From contig VGZE01000001.1 of NCBI GenBank assembly GCA_016872755.1, positions 31,143 to 95,142 on the forward strand: a DNA stretch of 64,000 nucleotides, in the 5' to 3' direction. Within the stretch, counting starts at the first letter, position 1. Every line of letters starts with the position of its first letter. This document shows positions 45,242 through 54,280 of the stretch, piece by piece. The notes under the pieces were generated by a model. It ran no database searches and was not told the DNA's origin. It saw only the letters and a list, made by a program, of their open reading frames with translations. The translations under genes and the position numbers were made by a program. Source of the DNA: Planctomycetota bacterium. GTDB lineage: Bacteria > Planctomycetota > UBA1135 > GCA-002686595.

Positions 45242-47740
45242 TCAGTCGGCGGCCGAGCGCAGCAGCCGCCGGTGCGCCGGGATGCAGCAGACGACGTAGA
45301 TGCCCGCGGCGACCAGGGCGGTCAGCGCGAACCCGAAGTGGATCGCGAGCACCAGCGACAGGATCGCGCCGAGCACCGAGGATGCGGTGTTGGCCGCCCA
45401 GGCCCACGGCACGAGCTCGGGCGCCAGCCGATCGACCAGACCGATGCCCTGCGGGAAGAACAGGCCCATCACGAAGGCCAGCGGGAAGATGAAGGCGACC
45501 GAGATGGCGATCTTCAGCGGCACCGCCAGCGCGATCAGGTCCGAATGGAAGACCGCCGGGATCACGTAGTTGTACGCGACCAACAGCAGCGCGAGCAGCA
45601 GCACGGCACGCGGCACGGTCAGTCGGTCCGGCCTGATCAGGTTGCGTGAGCACATCGAGCCCAGGCCGCTCGACAGCAGGAATGCGAGCAGCACGACCGA
45701 GACCGCGTAGACCGGGTGCCCGAGGAACAGCACGAAGCGCTGCACGAACGAGATCTGCACGGCGATGTAGCCCAGACCGAGGCCCGTGAAATAGAGCACC
45801 ACCGGCCAGGCGTGCCGGCGCTGACCGGCGCCGATGCGCCGCAGCGCGAGCGGCGCGAGCACCAGCAGCGCGACCAGCGCGGCAAAGGCGGCGACCATCC
45901 AGAACAAGAGCACCACGGTGCCGCCCAGGATGCCCGTCCCGGCGGGATCGAAGTACAGCCCGAAATCCGACAGCCGGTTGATGCCGAGGAAGAAGTAGTA
46001 CGGGCGATCGTCGTGCGTCGGCCGCACGTCGACCAGATAGTCGTCGAGGAAGCGCTCGGGGTCGGGCGACTCGAGGAAGGTCCGCTCGAGCGACGCGTGC
46101 GGACCCGGGCGCTTGGCCGTGTTGTAGGCGGCCACGACCGCGCGCATGTCGAGCTCACCCGCCTCGCGCCAGCGATTGACCTGCTCGGGGAACGGATTGG
46201 GCGGCAACTCGCCGGCGCGCATCGACGGGCTCCAGCGCACCTCGACCTCGAGGTCGCGCGCCCCCTGCTCGAGCTTGGCGATCTCATCGGGCGTGAACGG
46301 CTTCTTGCCGATCAACAGCGCGGCCTTGGTGTTGCTGTTGGCCACGAACAGGTGCGGTCGCGGATCCGAGATCCCCTGGCGCGCGAGCACCTCGCGCGCG
46401 ATCGCGAGCAGGCGCAGCATCTCGTTGCCGCCGTGCCGGTACACGTAGAACAAGCCGTCGTCCGACAACAGCGCCATGAACTCACTGAAGGCCTCGACGG
46501 TGAAGAGGTTGGCCTCCGAGAGCGCGAACGCGGCCGAGCTGGCCGCGATGTTGGTCTGGATGAACGTGATCGTGACCGTGTCGAACTGCTCGCCGCAGGC
46601 GCGCGCATAGCTGCGCCCCTCGCGCGCCAGGTAACGGTGCGGCCCGGCGGCCAGGATCGCCCCGACGCCGAAGCCCGGGTACTCGCCCAGCGCGGCCTCG
46701 ACGATGCCGGGGTTGATCTCGACGCCGGTGATCTCGCGCGCACCTGCATCCTGGGCGAGCACCATGCCGCGCCCGCCTCCGGCGCCGATCTCCAGGTAGC
46801 GGCCGTGCCGGTCGAGCACGTACGGCAGCCGCTCGAAGTCGGTGTTCTTGACGTAGTCGCGCACGTACTCGGGCCCCAGCGCCGGCAGCGTCGTCTGGCA
46901 GCTCGAATCGATGCGCACGTAGATCGCCGAATCGCCCTTGACCGGGAACATGCCCAGGCGCGACAGCGAGTTCCACTTGCGACCGAGCTCGTGCGAGTCG
47001 TCGACCCACTCGTCCACGCCCGACAGCTCGGTGCGGTGCGAGCGCACGTCGACGAGCGCGCGCTCGCGGTTGAACAGCGGCAGGAGCGCGACCAGGACGA
47101 GGAGCGCCGCGGCCGCATTGCGCGTGCGCGACTGCGCATGGGCCTGTGCGAGCAGCAGAGCCCCCGCCGCGGCCAGAGCGGCCACGACGAACACACCCTG
47201 ATCGCCGCCGACCCAGTCCATCAACGGCAGCACGAGCAGACAGCCCAGGCCGCCGCCGGCGAGGTCGGCGCCATAGAGCTTGTCGACGCGGCTCGCGTTC
47301 GCGCGCAGGACGAGCGAGATCACGAGTCCGACCAGGAACATCGCCGGCAGCATCAGCAGGCTCGACGCGACGACGCGCGCGACCTGTGAGCGCAGGCCGG
47401 TCGGCACGACGCCGTCGGGCGAAAGAGCGTGGTCCAGCGTCAACAGGCCCGCCACGCCGGCCAGGATCGACAGGGCGTACAGCAACGCGCACACCGGCGC
47501 GGCCGCCGCGCCGCGCTCGGCCCGGAACAGGCGCGGGAAAGCGACCAGACCGACGCCGGCCGCGCCCAAGCCGAGAAAGGTCGTCGAGATCGCGAGGAAG
47601 GCGAGCCCGGAATTGAACAGGATCGTGAAGATGCGCGTCAGGAACTGCTGCAGCAGCAGCATGCTCGCCGTCGTCAGCGCGAAGCCCAGGTACAGCGCCC
47701 AGGCGCGGGGCGCGCCTCGATCCGAGGTTGCATTCGACAT
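45242..47740 (-). CDS. Multi-pass membrane protein with spermidine-synthase-like methyltransferase fold
   Basis: An 832-residue protein. About seven helices at the N-terminus ('YLGFALTTASMLLLQQFLTR', 'VASSLLMLPAMFLVGLV') are followed by a soluble Rossmann domain with SAM/dcSAM-binding 'GRYLEIGAGGGRGMVLAQ' and 'REITGVEINPGIVEAA', then 'VYRHGGNEMLRLLAIAREVL' and 'DDRPYYFFL'. Six or more C-terminal helices follow. This fusion (spermidine synthase-like with flanking TM blocks) is widespread, especially in planctomycetes, but without known function; a role in lipid or envelope modification is possible. ATG 47740 is chosen; the frame is open to 47890. 31 bp separate it from the HAD-kinase gene, so it may begin the envelope cluster. 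Confidence 0.85.
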   Translation of the reverse strand: MSNATSDRGAPRAWALYLGFALTTASMLLLQQFLTRIFTILFNSGLAFLAISTTFLGLGAAGVGLVAFPRLFRAERGAAAAPVCALLYALSILAGVAGLLTLDHALSPDGVVPTGLRSQVARVVASSLLMLPAMFLVGLVISLVLRANASRVDKLYGADLAGGGLGCLLVLPLMDWVGGDQGVFVVAALAAAGALLLAQAHAQSRTRNAAAALLVLVALLPLFNRERALVDVRSHRTELSGVDEWVDDSHELGRKWNSLSRLGMFPVKGDSAIYVRIDSSCQTTLPALGPEYVRDYVKNTDFERLPYVLDRHGRYLEIGAGGGRGMVLAQDAGAREITGVEINPGIVEAALGEYPGFGVGAILAAGPHRYLAREGRSYARACGEQFDTVTITFIQTNIAASSAAFALSEANLFTVEAFSEFMALLSDDGLFYVYRHGGNEMLRLLAIAREVLARQGISDPRPHLFVANSNTKAALLIGKKPFTPDEIAKLEQGARDLEVEVRWSPSMRAGELPPNPFPEQVNRWREAGELDMRAVVAAYNTAKRPGPHASLERTFLESPDPERFLDDYLVDVRPTHDDRPYYFFLGINRLSDFGLYFDPAGTGILGGTVVLLFWMVAAFAALVALLVLAPLALRRIGAGQRRHAWPVVLYFTGLGLGYIAVQISFVQRFVLFLGHPVYAVSVVLLAFLLSSGLGSMCSRNLIRPDRLTVPRAVLLLALLLVAYNYVIPAVFHSDLIALAVPLKIAISVAFIFPLAFVMGLFFPQGIGLVDRLAPELVPWAWAANTASSVLGAILSLVLAIHFGFALTALVAAGIYVVCCIPAHRRLLRSAAD

Positions 47741-47849
47741 TGGGGGGGCGGCGCTGCGAGGGGACGCGGCGCGAACAGGGGCGCACAGCCTAGCAGGCGG
47801 CTTCGCGGCCGCCGAGGCGCGCGCCGTCGGTTCGAGCGAGTTGGCTACG

Positions 47850-47863
47850 TTCGCTTCAGCGAA
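47850..47863. promoter_or_regulatory. Inverted repeat TTCGCT-TC-AGCGAA
   Basis: A perfect 6-bp inverted repeat about 110 bp upstream of the spermidine-synthase-like gene and about 100 bp downstream of the small receiver-like gene, both on the minus strand. It could be an operator of the former or part of a terminator for the latter. The 2-nt centre makes it a poor hairpin, so an operator is slightly more likely. Confidence 0.3.
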
Positions 47864-47965
47864 TCCAATTCTCCGCGGATCCGACCGCACGCCGACGCGA
47901 TCGAGCGCACGCGGTGCGCGGCGATCCAGGCGCGCGGCAGCGGCGGCCGCGGAGTGCAGTCCGGA

Positions 47966-48307
47966 TCAGCCCGCGCGCGCCGCCGAGCGGCGACTGCGAA
48001 CCATGCGCACGATTTCGTCGCGCAGCGCTTCCATCGCCATCGGCCAGCGACGAGTGGCATCGGCCCCCGCCACGGCAGCCTGGTCCTCCCACGGCGCATC
48101 GCCGGCACGCCCGGTGACCAACAGCCCGGCCTCCGGATGGCGCGCGCGGACCTCGGTCAGGTCTTCTGCCGAGTTCGCCTCGTAGCCGCAGAACCAAACC
48201 GCTTCGAAGGTTCCGTGATCGCGCAGAGTCAGCTCGACACCGGCGAGTTCCTGCTGCAAGTGCACGAGCAGCGTGTTCGAGAGTCCGCGTTCCGGGTGTG
48301 CAAGCAC
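47966..48307 (-). CDS. Small receiver-like protein without phospho-acceptor
   Basis: A 113-residue product starting at GTG 48305-48307. The pattern of hydrophobic strands and helices ('LAHPERGLSNTLLVHLQQEL', 'EAVWFCGYEANSAEDLTEVR', 'GLLVTGRAGDAPWEDQAAV', 'AMEALRDEIVRMV') resembles a response-regulator receiver fold (beta1, alpha1, ... alpha5). No Asp sits at the end of the third strand, so phosphorylation is unlikely. The frame continues upstream with residues RCLIV that would complete beta1, but I see no ATG/GTG/TTG there. It could be a pseudo-receiver or a partner of the hybrid kinase class. Low similarity; no family assigned. Confidence 0.5.
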   Translation of the reverse strand: MLAHPERGLSNTLLVHLQQELAGVELTLRDHGTFEAVWFCGYEANSAEDLTEVRARHPEAGLLVTGRAGDAPWEDQAAVAGADATRRWPMAMEALRDEIVRMVRSRRSAARAG

Positions 48308-48309
48308 GA

Positions 48310-48531
48310 TCAGGCAGCGCGGCCGGCCTCGGCGCGCGGATCCGCGATGGCAGTCGGCTCGCCCGCTGCCTCGGGTAGCTCCGGAATGTTCGGCGTGTTC
48401 AGCATCGGATGCGCCTCAGCTCGCGCGACACCCGTACGGGCGGGCGGCGCGGAGCGCTGGCGTCTGAAATCTAGGACGAGTTGGAGCGGGAAAAGGTTTC
48501 GCATCGGCCCCGGCCGCGTGGGCGTTGCCAC
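48310..48531 (-). CDS. Possible small ORF upstream of the receiver-like gene
   Basis: A 73-codon frame whose TGA stop lies 2 bp before the GTG of the receiver-like gene, so translation could be coupled. Internal ATGs begin 'MRNLFPLQLVLDFRRQ' (about 48504) or 'MLNTPNIPELPEAAGEP' (48405); the short one may be a leader peptide. Composition is Pro/Ala/Arg-rich and resembles nothing I know. It may be non-coding. Confidence 0.25.
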   Translation of the reverse strand: MATPTRPGPMRNLFPLQLVLDFRRQRSAPPARTGVARAEAHPMLNTPNIPELPEAAGEPTAIADPRAEAGRAA

Positions 48532-48765
48532 GCCGGCCAGGCCGGTTCCATCGGCCGTCCGACGGGTTCCCTTGACTCATGCGCGCCGCCCTCCCTTTCG
48601 TTCGCGTGAATTTGGCCGTTCGCGTGATTTCGGCCCTTCCCGCCATTTCGAGGCTTCCTCCCTCCTCATGCTGGGTGTCCCTAGGCATGCAACGCCCAGT
48701 GGACTACCGACCGTACCGTTTCCTTGCTCGCGAGGGCCCCCAGGCGGCCTATCCTGATCGGCTTC
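48532..48765. other. Gene-poor stretch with degenerate 18-bp tandem repeat
   Basis: Between the small receiver-like gene region and the M28 peptidase there are about 450 bp without a convincing gene. In it, three adjacent 18-bp units lie near 48599-48652: CGTTCGCGTGAATTTGGC, CGTTCGCGTGATTTCGGC and a poorer third copy (CCTTCCCGCCATTTCGAG). The region is less GC-rich than its surroundings. It must contain the promoter of the M28-ABC operon, but I find no clear -35/-10 pair. Confidence 0.4.
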
Positions 48766-50658
48766 ATGCAGCCTTCCCCGTCCGCGCGCCCCTGGCTCGT
48801 ACTGCTGTCCGTCGCGGCACCCGCGTTGGCGCAGGCGACCTCCGCGCCGGCGCCCCCAGCTCGAGAACTGCTGCGCACGCTGACCGCGCGGCCGCGCGTT
48901 GCCGGCACTCCCGAATCGCTGCATGCCGTCGATTTCCTGGCGACGGAGCTCGCTCGCGCCGGTTACACGGTGGAGCGCGAGCGCTTCGAGGTCGTGCTGT
49001 CGCTGCCGCGGCGCCTGGCTTTCTCGATTCACGTTCCGGATACGGCGGAGCCGCTTGTCGAACGCGTCGAAACCTGGGATCCGGATGCAAGAAATCCGGG
49101 AGACATTCCGAAATTCGCGGCCTGGACCGCCAACGGCGAGTTGCGCGCGCGATGCGTGAACGTCGGCCGCGGGTTGCGCGACGATTACCGTCGCCTGGCC
49201 GCCGAGGGCGTCGACGTGCGCGGCAAGATCGCGTTGGCGAGCTTCGGCGGCGCCTACCGCGGCATCAAGGTCGATCTCGCCGAAGAGCACGGCTGTGCCG
49301 CAGTGCTGCTGTACTCGCCCGAGTCCGAGGACGGCGCGGCGCGCGGCGCGGTCTGGCCGGAAGGTCCATGGAAGCCGGGCCACGACGCGCAGCGCGGCTC
49401 GATCTCGCCGATGGGCCGGGCGCCGGGCGATCCGTCGACGCCCGGCTGGCCGTCGAGCGCCGGGTGCAAGCGGATCGAGGCCGCTGACTACCGGATGCCG
49501 AAGCTGATGTGCCTGCCGATCGGCTGGGACGACGCTCGCCGGCTGCTGGAGCGGCCGGAGGCCGAGGTCGAGCTCGCGATCGATGCTCCGCTCACGCGGC
49601 GGCCGATCGTCAACGTGATCGGCGTGCTCCCGGCGCGCGATTCCGATGCGCTGGTCGTCGCCGGCAGCCACCGCGATTCCTGGGTGCGCGGCGCAAACGA
49701 CTCCGGAGGCGGTTGCGTAGCGCTCTTGCGCGCCGCCCAGCGCCTGACGGAGCGCCCGCTCGCCGCCGGGGCGCGCCGAGCCGAAATCCGGGTGTGCTTC
49801 TGGGACGCCGAGGAGCATGGGTTGATCGGCAGCACCGAGCACGCCGAGGCGCGCGCGCAGGAATACCGAGCGCGCCTCGTCGCCTACGTGAACTCCGATG
49901 CGAATGTCTCCGGTCCGCGCTTCGGCGCCAGCGGCTCGCCGGGAATGATGCGGGTGCTGCGTACCGCCGCGAGCTCGGTCGGAAGCCTCGAACGTCCCGG
50001 CCAGAGCCTGTGGGATGAGTTCTCGCAGGGCGGCACGCGCGTACCGAGCTTCGGACTGCCCGGTTCGGGCAGCGATTTCGCCGTCTTCGTGCACCATCTC
50101 GGCCGGCCGATGCTCGAGCTCGGTTTCCACGGCAATTCCGGCGGCCAGTACCACACGACCTTCGACGACTTCGAGTTCGTCGAGCGCCACCTCGACCCGG
50201 GCTTCGCCGCGCACGAGAAGGCCGGCGAGGCGATCGCGGCGCTGCTCTTCGAACTCGCGGCGCAGGGCCGCGCGGCGCTCGACGGCGACGAGGAGGCGCG
50301 CGAGCTCGCCAAGCACGCGCGTCTGGCCGGGATCGAGAAGGACTCCGCGGGCGCGTCCTGGCTGGGCCAGGCGCGCGGCGAGCGCTTGGCGGGCGCCCTC
50401 GAGGCGCTGGCCGGCCTCGACGTCGGCGCATCGGTGGTGCAGGAACTGCTGCGCGAGGACGGCATCGCCGGACGCGAGTGGTTCCGCAACCCGATCTGGG
50501 CGCCCGGGCTGGAGAACGGCTACTCGTCCGAGACCTTCCCGACGCTGCGCGCGGCCGCGCGTGCCGGCGAGCGCGAGCTCGAACTGGAGTTCGGAGCACT
50601 GCTCGCGCAACTGGACCGGCTGCGCACGCAGGCGACCTCGCCGGACACGAGTCGCTGA
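48766..50658 (+). CDS. Secreted M28 family metallopeptidase (glutamate carboxypeptidase II-like)
   Basis: A 630-residue product with a signal peptide ('WLVLLSVAAPALAQA'), a protease-associated insertion ('YRGIKVDLAEEHGCAAVLLY') and an M28 zinc peptidase core. Zinc and catalytic signatures: 'VVAGSHRDSWVRGANDSGGG' (His, Asp), 'VCFWDAEEHGLIGSTEHAE' (catalytic Glu-Glu) and 'YHTTFDDFEF' (late His/Asp). This matches the M28B/PSMA-like arrangement. It should trim peptides outside the cytoplasm. ATG 48766 is preferred; a TTG at 48724 is in frame. Its stop is 2 bp before the first ABC exporter gene, so it leads the operon. Confidence 0.92.
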   Translation: MQPSPSARPWLVLLSVAAPALAQATSAPAPPARELLRTLTARPRVAGTPESLHAVDFLATELARAGYTVERERFEVVLSLPRRLAFSIHVPDTAEPLVERVETWDPDARNPGDIPKFAAWTANGELRARCVNVGRGLRDDYRRLAAEGVDVRGKIALASFGGAYRGIKVDLAEEHGCAAVLLYSPESEDGAARGAVWPEGPWKPGHDAQRGSISPMGRAPGDPSTPGWPSSAGCKRIEAADYRMPKLMCLPIGWDDARRLLERPEAEVELAIDAPLTRRPIVNVIGVLPARDSDALVVAGSHRDSWVRGANDSGGGCVALLRAAQRLTERPLAAGARRAEIRVCFWDAEEHGLIGSTEHAEARAQEYRARLVAYVNSDANVSGPRFGASGSPGMMRVLRTAASSVGSLERPGQSLWDEFSQGGTRVPSFGLPGSGSDFAVFVHHLGRPMLELGFHGNSGGQYHTTFDDFEFVERHLDPGFAAHEKAGEAIAALLFELAAQGRAALDGDEEARELAKHARLAGIEKDSAGASWLGQARGERLAGALEALAGLDVGASVVQELLREDGIAGREWFRNPIWAPGLENGYSSETFPTLRAAARAGERELELEFGALLAQLDRLRTQATSPDTSR

Positions 50659-50660
50659 CC

Positions 50661-52406
50661 ATGGCGCGACTGTGGAAGTTCTTCGGGCGCTTCCTGCGCC
50701 ACAAGCGGCCGCTGTTCCTGGGTTTCCTGACCATCCCGATCGCCGCGCTGCTCGACGTGCGCATCACGGTGATGATCGGCGAGGCGCTCGACCGGATGCG
50801 CGGCGCCAGCGACACCGAGTTCCTCGAGGGCCTGTTCTGGATGGTGCTCTTGATCGCGCTGGTGCGCGGCGTGTTCCGCTTCCTCCAGCGCTGGTGGCTG
50901 GTGTGCGTCTCGCGCTACGTCGAAGTCGATCTCAAGCAGGACCTGTTCGACCAGTTGACGCGGCTCTCGTTCTCGTTCCACGACAAGAGCCTGTCGGGCG
51001 ACATCGCCAGCCGCCTGACCAGCGACGTCGAGAACATCCGCATGTTCCTGGGGCCCGGCCTGATGTACGTGGCCGGCGCGCTGGTGATGGTGCCGGCGGC
51101 GCTGTTCACGCTGATCGGGCTGTCGCCGTGGCTGACGCTGTCCATGCTGCTGCCGATGTTGGCGATGGGCCTGGGCATCCAGCTCTTGACGCCGCGCCTG
51201 CACCGGCACTCGACGGCCGTGCAGGAAAAGCAGGCCGAGATCAGTCACATCGCGCAGGAGAGCTTCGGCGGCATCCGCGTGGTCAAGGGCTACGGGCTCG
51301 AGGAGTCCCGCGCGCGGCGACTCGAGCGCGTCAGTGCCGAGAACCTCGGGCACCAGCTCGGTTTCGCGCGCGCCCGCGGCCTCTCGCACGCGATCACCGA
51401 GACCAGCCACGCGCTGACCTTCCTGCCGATCCTGCTGGTCGGCGGTCTGGCGCTGATCGACCGCACGTTGGAGGTCGGGGCGCTGTTCCAGTTCATCGAT
51501 CTGACCTTCAAGGTCTTCTGGCCGGTGATCGCGCTGGGCTGGATGGCGGGGCTGTATCCACGCGCGCTGTCGAGCGCGCGGCGCATCGACGAGCTCTTGG
51601 GTGAGCAGCCGGAGATCCGCGATCCGGAGCAGCCGACCGCGCCGCCGCGCATCCAGGGCGCGCTGCGATTCGAGCAGGTCGAGTTCCGCTATCCGGCCGC
51701 GGCGGCACCCGCGCTGGCCGACATCGACATCAGCGTCGCGCCGGGTGCGATGCTGGGCGTGGTGGGGCCCACCGGCGCGGGCAAGAGCACATTGCTCGGG
51801 TTGATCGGGCGGCTGCACGACCCGACGGCGGGCGCGGTGAAGCTGGACGGCTTCGATGTGCGCCGCCTCGAGCTCGCGACGCTGCGCCGCGCGCTCGGCT
51901 ACGTTCCGCAGGACAGTTTCCTGTTCAGCGAGACCTACCGCGACAACGTGCAGTTCGGCTCGCCCGAACCGCTCACGGACGCGAGCGTGCACGAGCTCGT
52001 CGCGACGGCCGGCATGGCACAGGAGGTCGCGCGCTTCCCGGCGGGGCTGGACCAGCTGATCGGGGAGCGCGGCGTCACGCTTTCCGGCGGCCAGCGCCAG
52101 CGAACGTGCATCGCACGCGCGCTCGCACGCGAGCCGCGCGTGCTCGTGCTCGACGACTGCCTGTCGGCCGTCGACACGGAAACGGAGGCGCGCCTGCTCG
52201 AGAACCTGCGCCGGGCGGGCAGCGGCCGCACGCTGGTCGTCGCCGCGCACCGCCTGTCCACGGTCAAGCACGCCGACGAGATCGTCGTGATCGAGCGCGG
52301 GCGCATCAGCGCGCGCGGCACGCACGCGCAGCTGTTGCGGAGTTCGGACTGGTATCGCGAGACCTGGCGCATCCAGCAGGCGCGCGAGGAGCTGCTGGCC
52401 TCGTGA
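50661..52406 (+). CDS. ABC exporter half-transporter A (degenerate Walker B)
   Basis: A 581-residue TMD-NBD half transporter. Six TM helices (about 15-320) are followed by the NBD with Walker A 'GPTGAGKST', Q-loop 'VPQDSFLFSETYRDNVQFG', signature 'LSGGQRQR', Walker B 'VLVLDDCLSAVD' and H-loop 'VVAAHRLSTV'. The residue after the Walker B Asp is Asp, not the catalytic Glu. Its partner, encoded next, keeps the Glu but has a changed signature, exactly as in heterodimeric exporters of the TM287/TM288 type. GTG of the partner overlaps this stop (52403-52406). Substrate unknown; it may move lipids, peptides or drugs. Confidence 0.93.
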   Translation: MARLWKFFGRFLRHKRPLFLGFLTIPIAALLDVRITVMIGEALDRMRGASDTEFLEGLFWMVLLIALVRGVFRFLQRWWLVCVSRYVEVDLKQDLFDQLTRLSFSFHDKSLSGDIASRLTSDVENIRMFLGPGLMYVAGALVMVPAALFTLIGLSPWLTLSMLLPMLAMGLGIQLLTPRLHRHSTAVQEKQAEISHIAQESFGGIRVVKGYGLEESRARRLERVSAENLGHQLGFARARGLSHAITETSHALTFLPILLVGGLALIDRTLEVGALFQFIDLTFKVFWPVIALGWMAGLYPRALSSARRIDELLGEQPEIRDPEQPTAPPRIQGALRFEQVEFRYPAAAAPALADIDISVAPGAMLGVVGPTGAGKSTLLGLIGRLHDPTAGAVKLDGFDVRRLELATLRRALGYVPQDSFLFSETYRDNVQFGSPEPLTDASVHELVATAGMAQEVARFPAGLDQLIGERGVTLSGGQRQRTCIARALAREPRVLVLDDCLSAVDTETEARLLENLRRAGSGRTLVVAAHRLSTVKHADEIVVIERGRISARGTHAQLLRSSDWYRETWRIQQAREELLAS

Positions 52407-54280
52407 GCGGGCACCAGGAACTGGACGAGGACAAGCGCGGCACGCTCGATCGTGCCCTGCTGTGGCGGCTGGTGCGCTTCGCGCGCCCGCACGCGCGGCA
52501 ATTCGTCTGGTCCTTCCTGGTCCTCGCGCTGGTGTTCGCGCTCGAGCTGGCCGGGCCGGGACTCCTGCGCGGCGCGATCGACGGTCCGGTCGGCGCCGCG
52601 ATCGCGGCGCGCGAGTTCGAAGGCGCGGCCTTCGAGCCGCAGCCCTACGTGCGTGAACTGTGGTGGTGGGCCGGTGCGTACCTGCTGGTCGCGCTGCTGG
52701 GTTTCGCGTTCCGCTACCTGGAAGTCGCTCAACTGACGCGCGCCGGCCAGCTGGTCGTGCACGATCTGCGCCGCCGCTTGTACGAACACATCCAACGCCT
52801 GGACGTCGCCTGGTTCGACCGGCGGCCGACCGGCGGACTCGTGACGCGCGTGACCAGCGACGTCGAGAGCCTGGCCGAGATGTTCACGACCGGCCTCGTG
52901 ACGCTCTCCTTCGACCTCGTCAAGATCGGCGCGCTGCTGGTCGTGCTGTTCTGGCTCGATTGGCGACTGGCCGGCATCGCGGTGGCGCTGACTCCGGTGC
53001 TGATCGGCATCTCGATGGTCTTCCGCGGCGGCGCGCGCGAAGCGCACCGTCTCGTGCGCCGGCGGCTGTCGGAATCCAACGGCTACCTGCAGGAGGCGCT
53101 GCAAGGCATCCGCGTCGTGCAGATGTTCGGACGCGAGAAACTCGTCTCGCAGCGCTTCGCCGGCCACCTCTCGCGCTACCTGTCGGCGAACGTGCGCACG
53201 GTCTTGTTGTTCGCGCTCTTCTTCCCGGCCATCGATTGGGTGGTCACCTTGATCCAGGCCTCGTCAGTGCGCTTCGGAGGCACGCGCATCGCGCAGGGCG
53301 AGCTCTCCTACGGCCTGTTCCTGCAGTTCTGGTTCTACCTGGCGATGCTGCTCGATCCGATCCGCGAGCTGGGCGAGCGCTACAACGTGCTGCAGTCGGC
53401 GTTCGCGGCGGCGGAACGCATCTTCGGCATCCTCGACACGCAACCAACGCTGAAGTCGAACCTGCGCGCGCTCGACGGTCCGGCCCCCGCCCCGCTGAGC
53501 GGGCCCGGACACGTGCGATTCGAGAAGGTCAGCTTCGCCTACGGCAGCGGGCCCGAGGTGCTGACGGAGGTCGATTTCGAGATCCCGCCGGGTCACACGA
53601 TCGCGCTGGTCGGCGCAACCGGCTCCGGCAAGTCGACGATCGTCAACCTGCTCCTTGGGTTCTACGAGCCGACGCGCGGCCGCATCCTGATCGACGGTGT
53701 CGATCTGCGGGAACTGGACGCGCGAGCCTGGCGCGCTCGGCTGGGGCTGGTTCTGCAGGAGGATTTCCTGTTCGCCGGCACGGTGCGCGAGAACCTGGTC
53801 CTCGAGCGCGCCGCGGTCTCCGCGGACTCGCTGGACCTCGCGCTGGAGGGCTCGTGCTCGCGCGAGCTGGTCGAGCGCCTGCCCGGCGGCCTCGATGCGC
53901 CCGTGGCCGAACGCGGCGCGACGCTCTCGACCGGAGAGCGCGAGCTGTTGTCGATGGCCCGCGCGCTGGCGGGCTCCCCGCGCCTGATCGTGCTCGACGA
54001 GGCCACCGCCAGCGTTGATTCGGCCACCGAGGCGCGCATCGAGCGCGCCACGCACAGCCTGCTCGAGCACCGCTCGGCGCTGGTCGTCGCTCACCGGCTG
54101 TCGACCGTGCGCCGCGCCCACCAGATCCTGGTGCTGCACCGCGGACAGTTGCGCGAACGCGGTTCCCACGCGACGCTGCTGTCGCTCGGCGGCCTGTATG
54201 CGCGCTTGCATGCGATGCAGTTCACCGACGAACCCCTGCTGACCTCCACCGACCCGTTGACCAGCTCGCCGGCCCGATGA
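52403..54280 (+). CDS. ABC exporter half-transporter B (canonical Walker B, altered signature)
   Basis: A 625-residue half transporter. TMD about 25-340; NBD with Walker A 'GATGSGKST', 'VLQEDFLFAGTVRENL', signature 'LSTGERELL' (instead of LSGGQ), Walker B 'LIVLDEATASVDS' with the catalytic Glu, and 'VVAHRLSTV'. The asymmetric pairing with half-transporter A indicates one active and one degenerate ATP site. Start is GTG in a GTGA overlap with A; the stop overlaps the carbonic anhydrase ATG (54277-54280). The N-terminus (S-G-H-Q-E-L-D-E-D) is a short acidic cytoplasmic leader. Confidence 0.93.
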   Translation: MSGHQELDEDKRGTLDRALLWRLVRFARPHARQFVWSFLVLALVFALELAGPGLLRGAIDGPVGAAIAAREFEGAAFEPQPYVRELWWWAGAYLLVALLGFAFRYLEVAQLTRAGQLVVHDLRRRLYEHIQRLDVAWFDRRPTGGLVTRVTSDVESLAEMFTTGLVTLSFDLVKIGALLVVLFWLDWRLAGIAVALTPVLIGISMVFRGGAREAHRLVRRRLSESNGYLQEALQGIRVVQMFGREKLVSQRFAGHLSRYLSANVRTVLLFALFFPAIDWVVTLIQASSVRFGGTRIAQGELSYGLFLQFWFYLAMLLDPIRELGERYNVLQSAFAAAERIFGILDTQPTLKSNLRALDGPAPAPLSGPGHVRFEKVSFAYGSGPEVLTEVDFEIPPGHTIALVGATGSGKSTIVNLLLGFYEPTRGRILIDGVDLRELDARAWRARLGLVLQEDFLFAGTVRENLVLERAAVSADSLDLALEGSCSRELVERLPGGLDAPVAERGATLSTGERELLSMARALAGSPRLIVLDEATASVDSATEARIERATHSLLEHRSALVVAHRLSTVRRAHQILVLHRGQLRERGSHATLLSLGGLYARLHAMQFTDEPLLTSTDPLTSSPAR

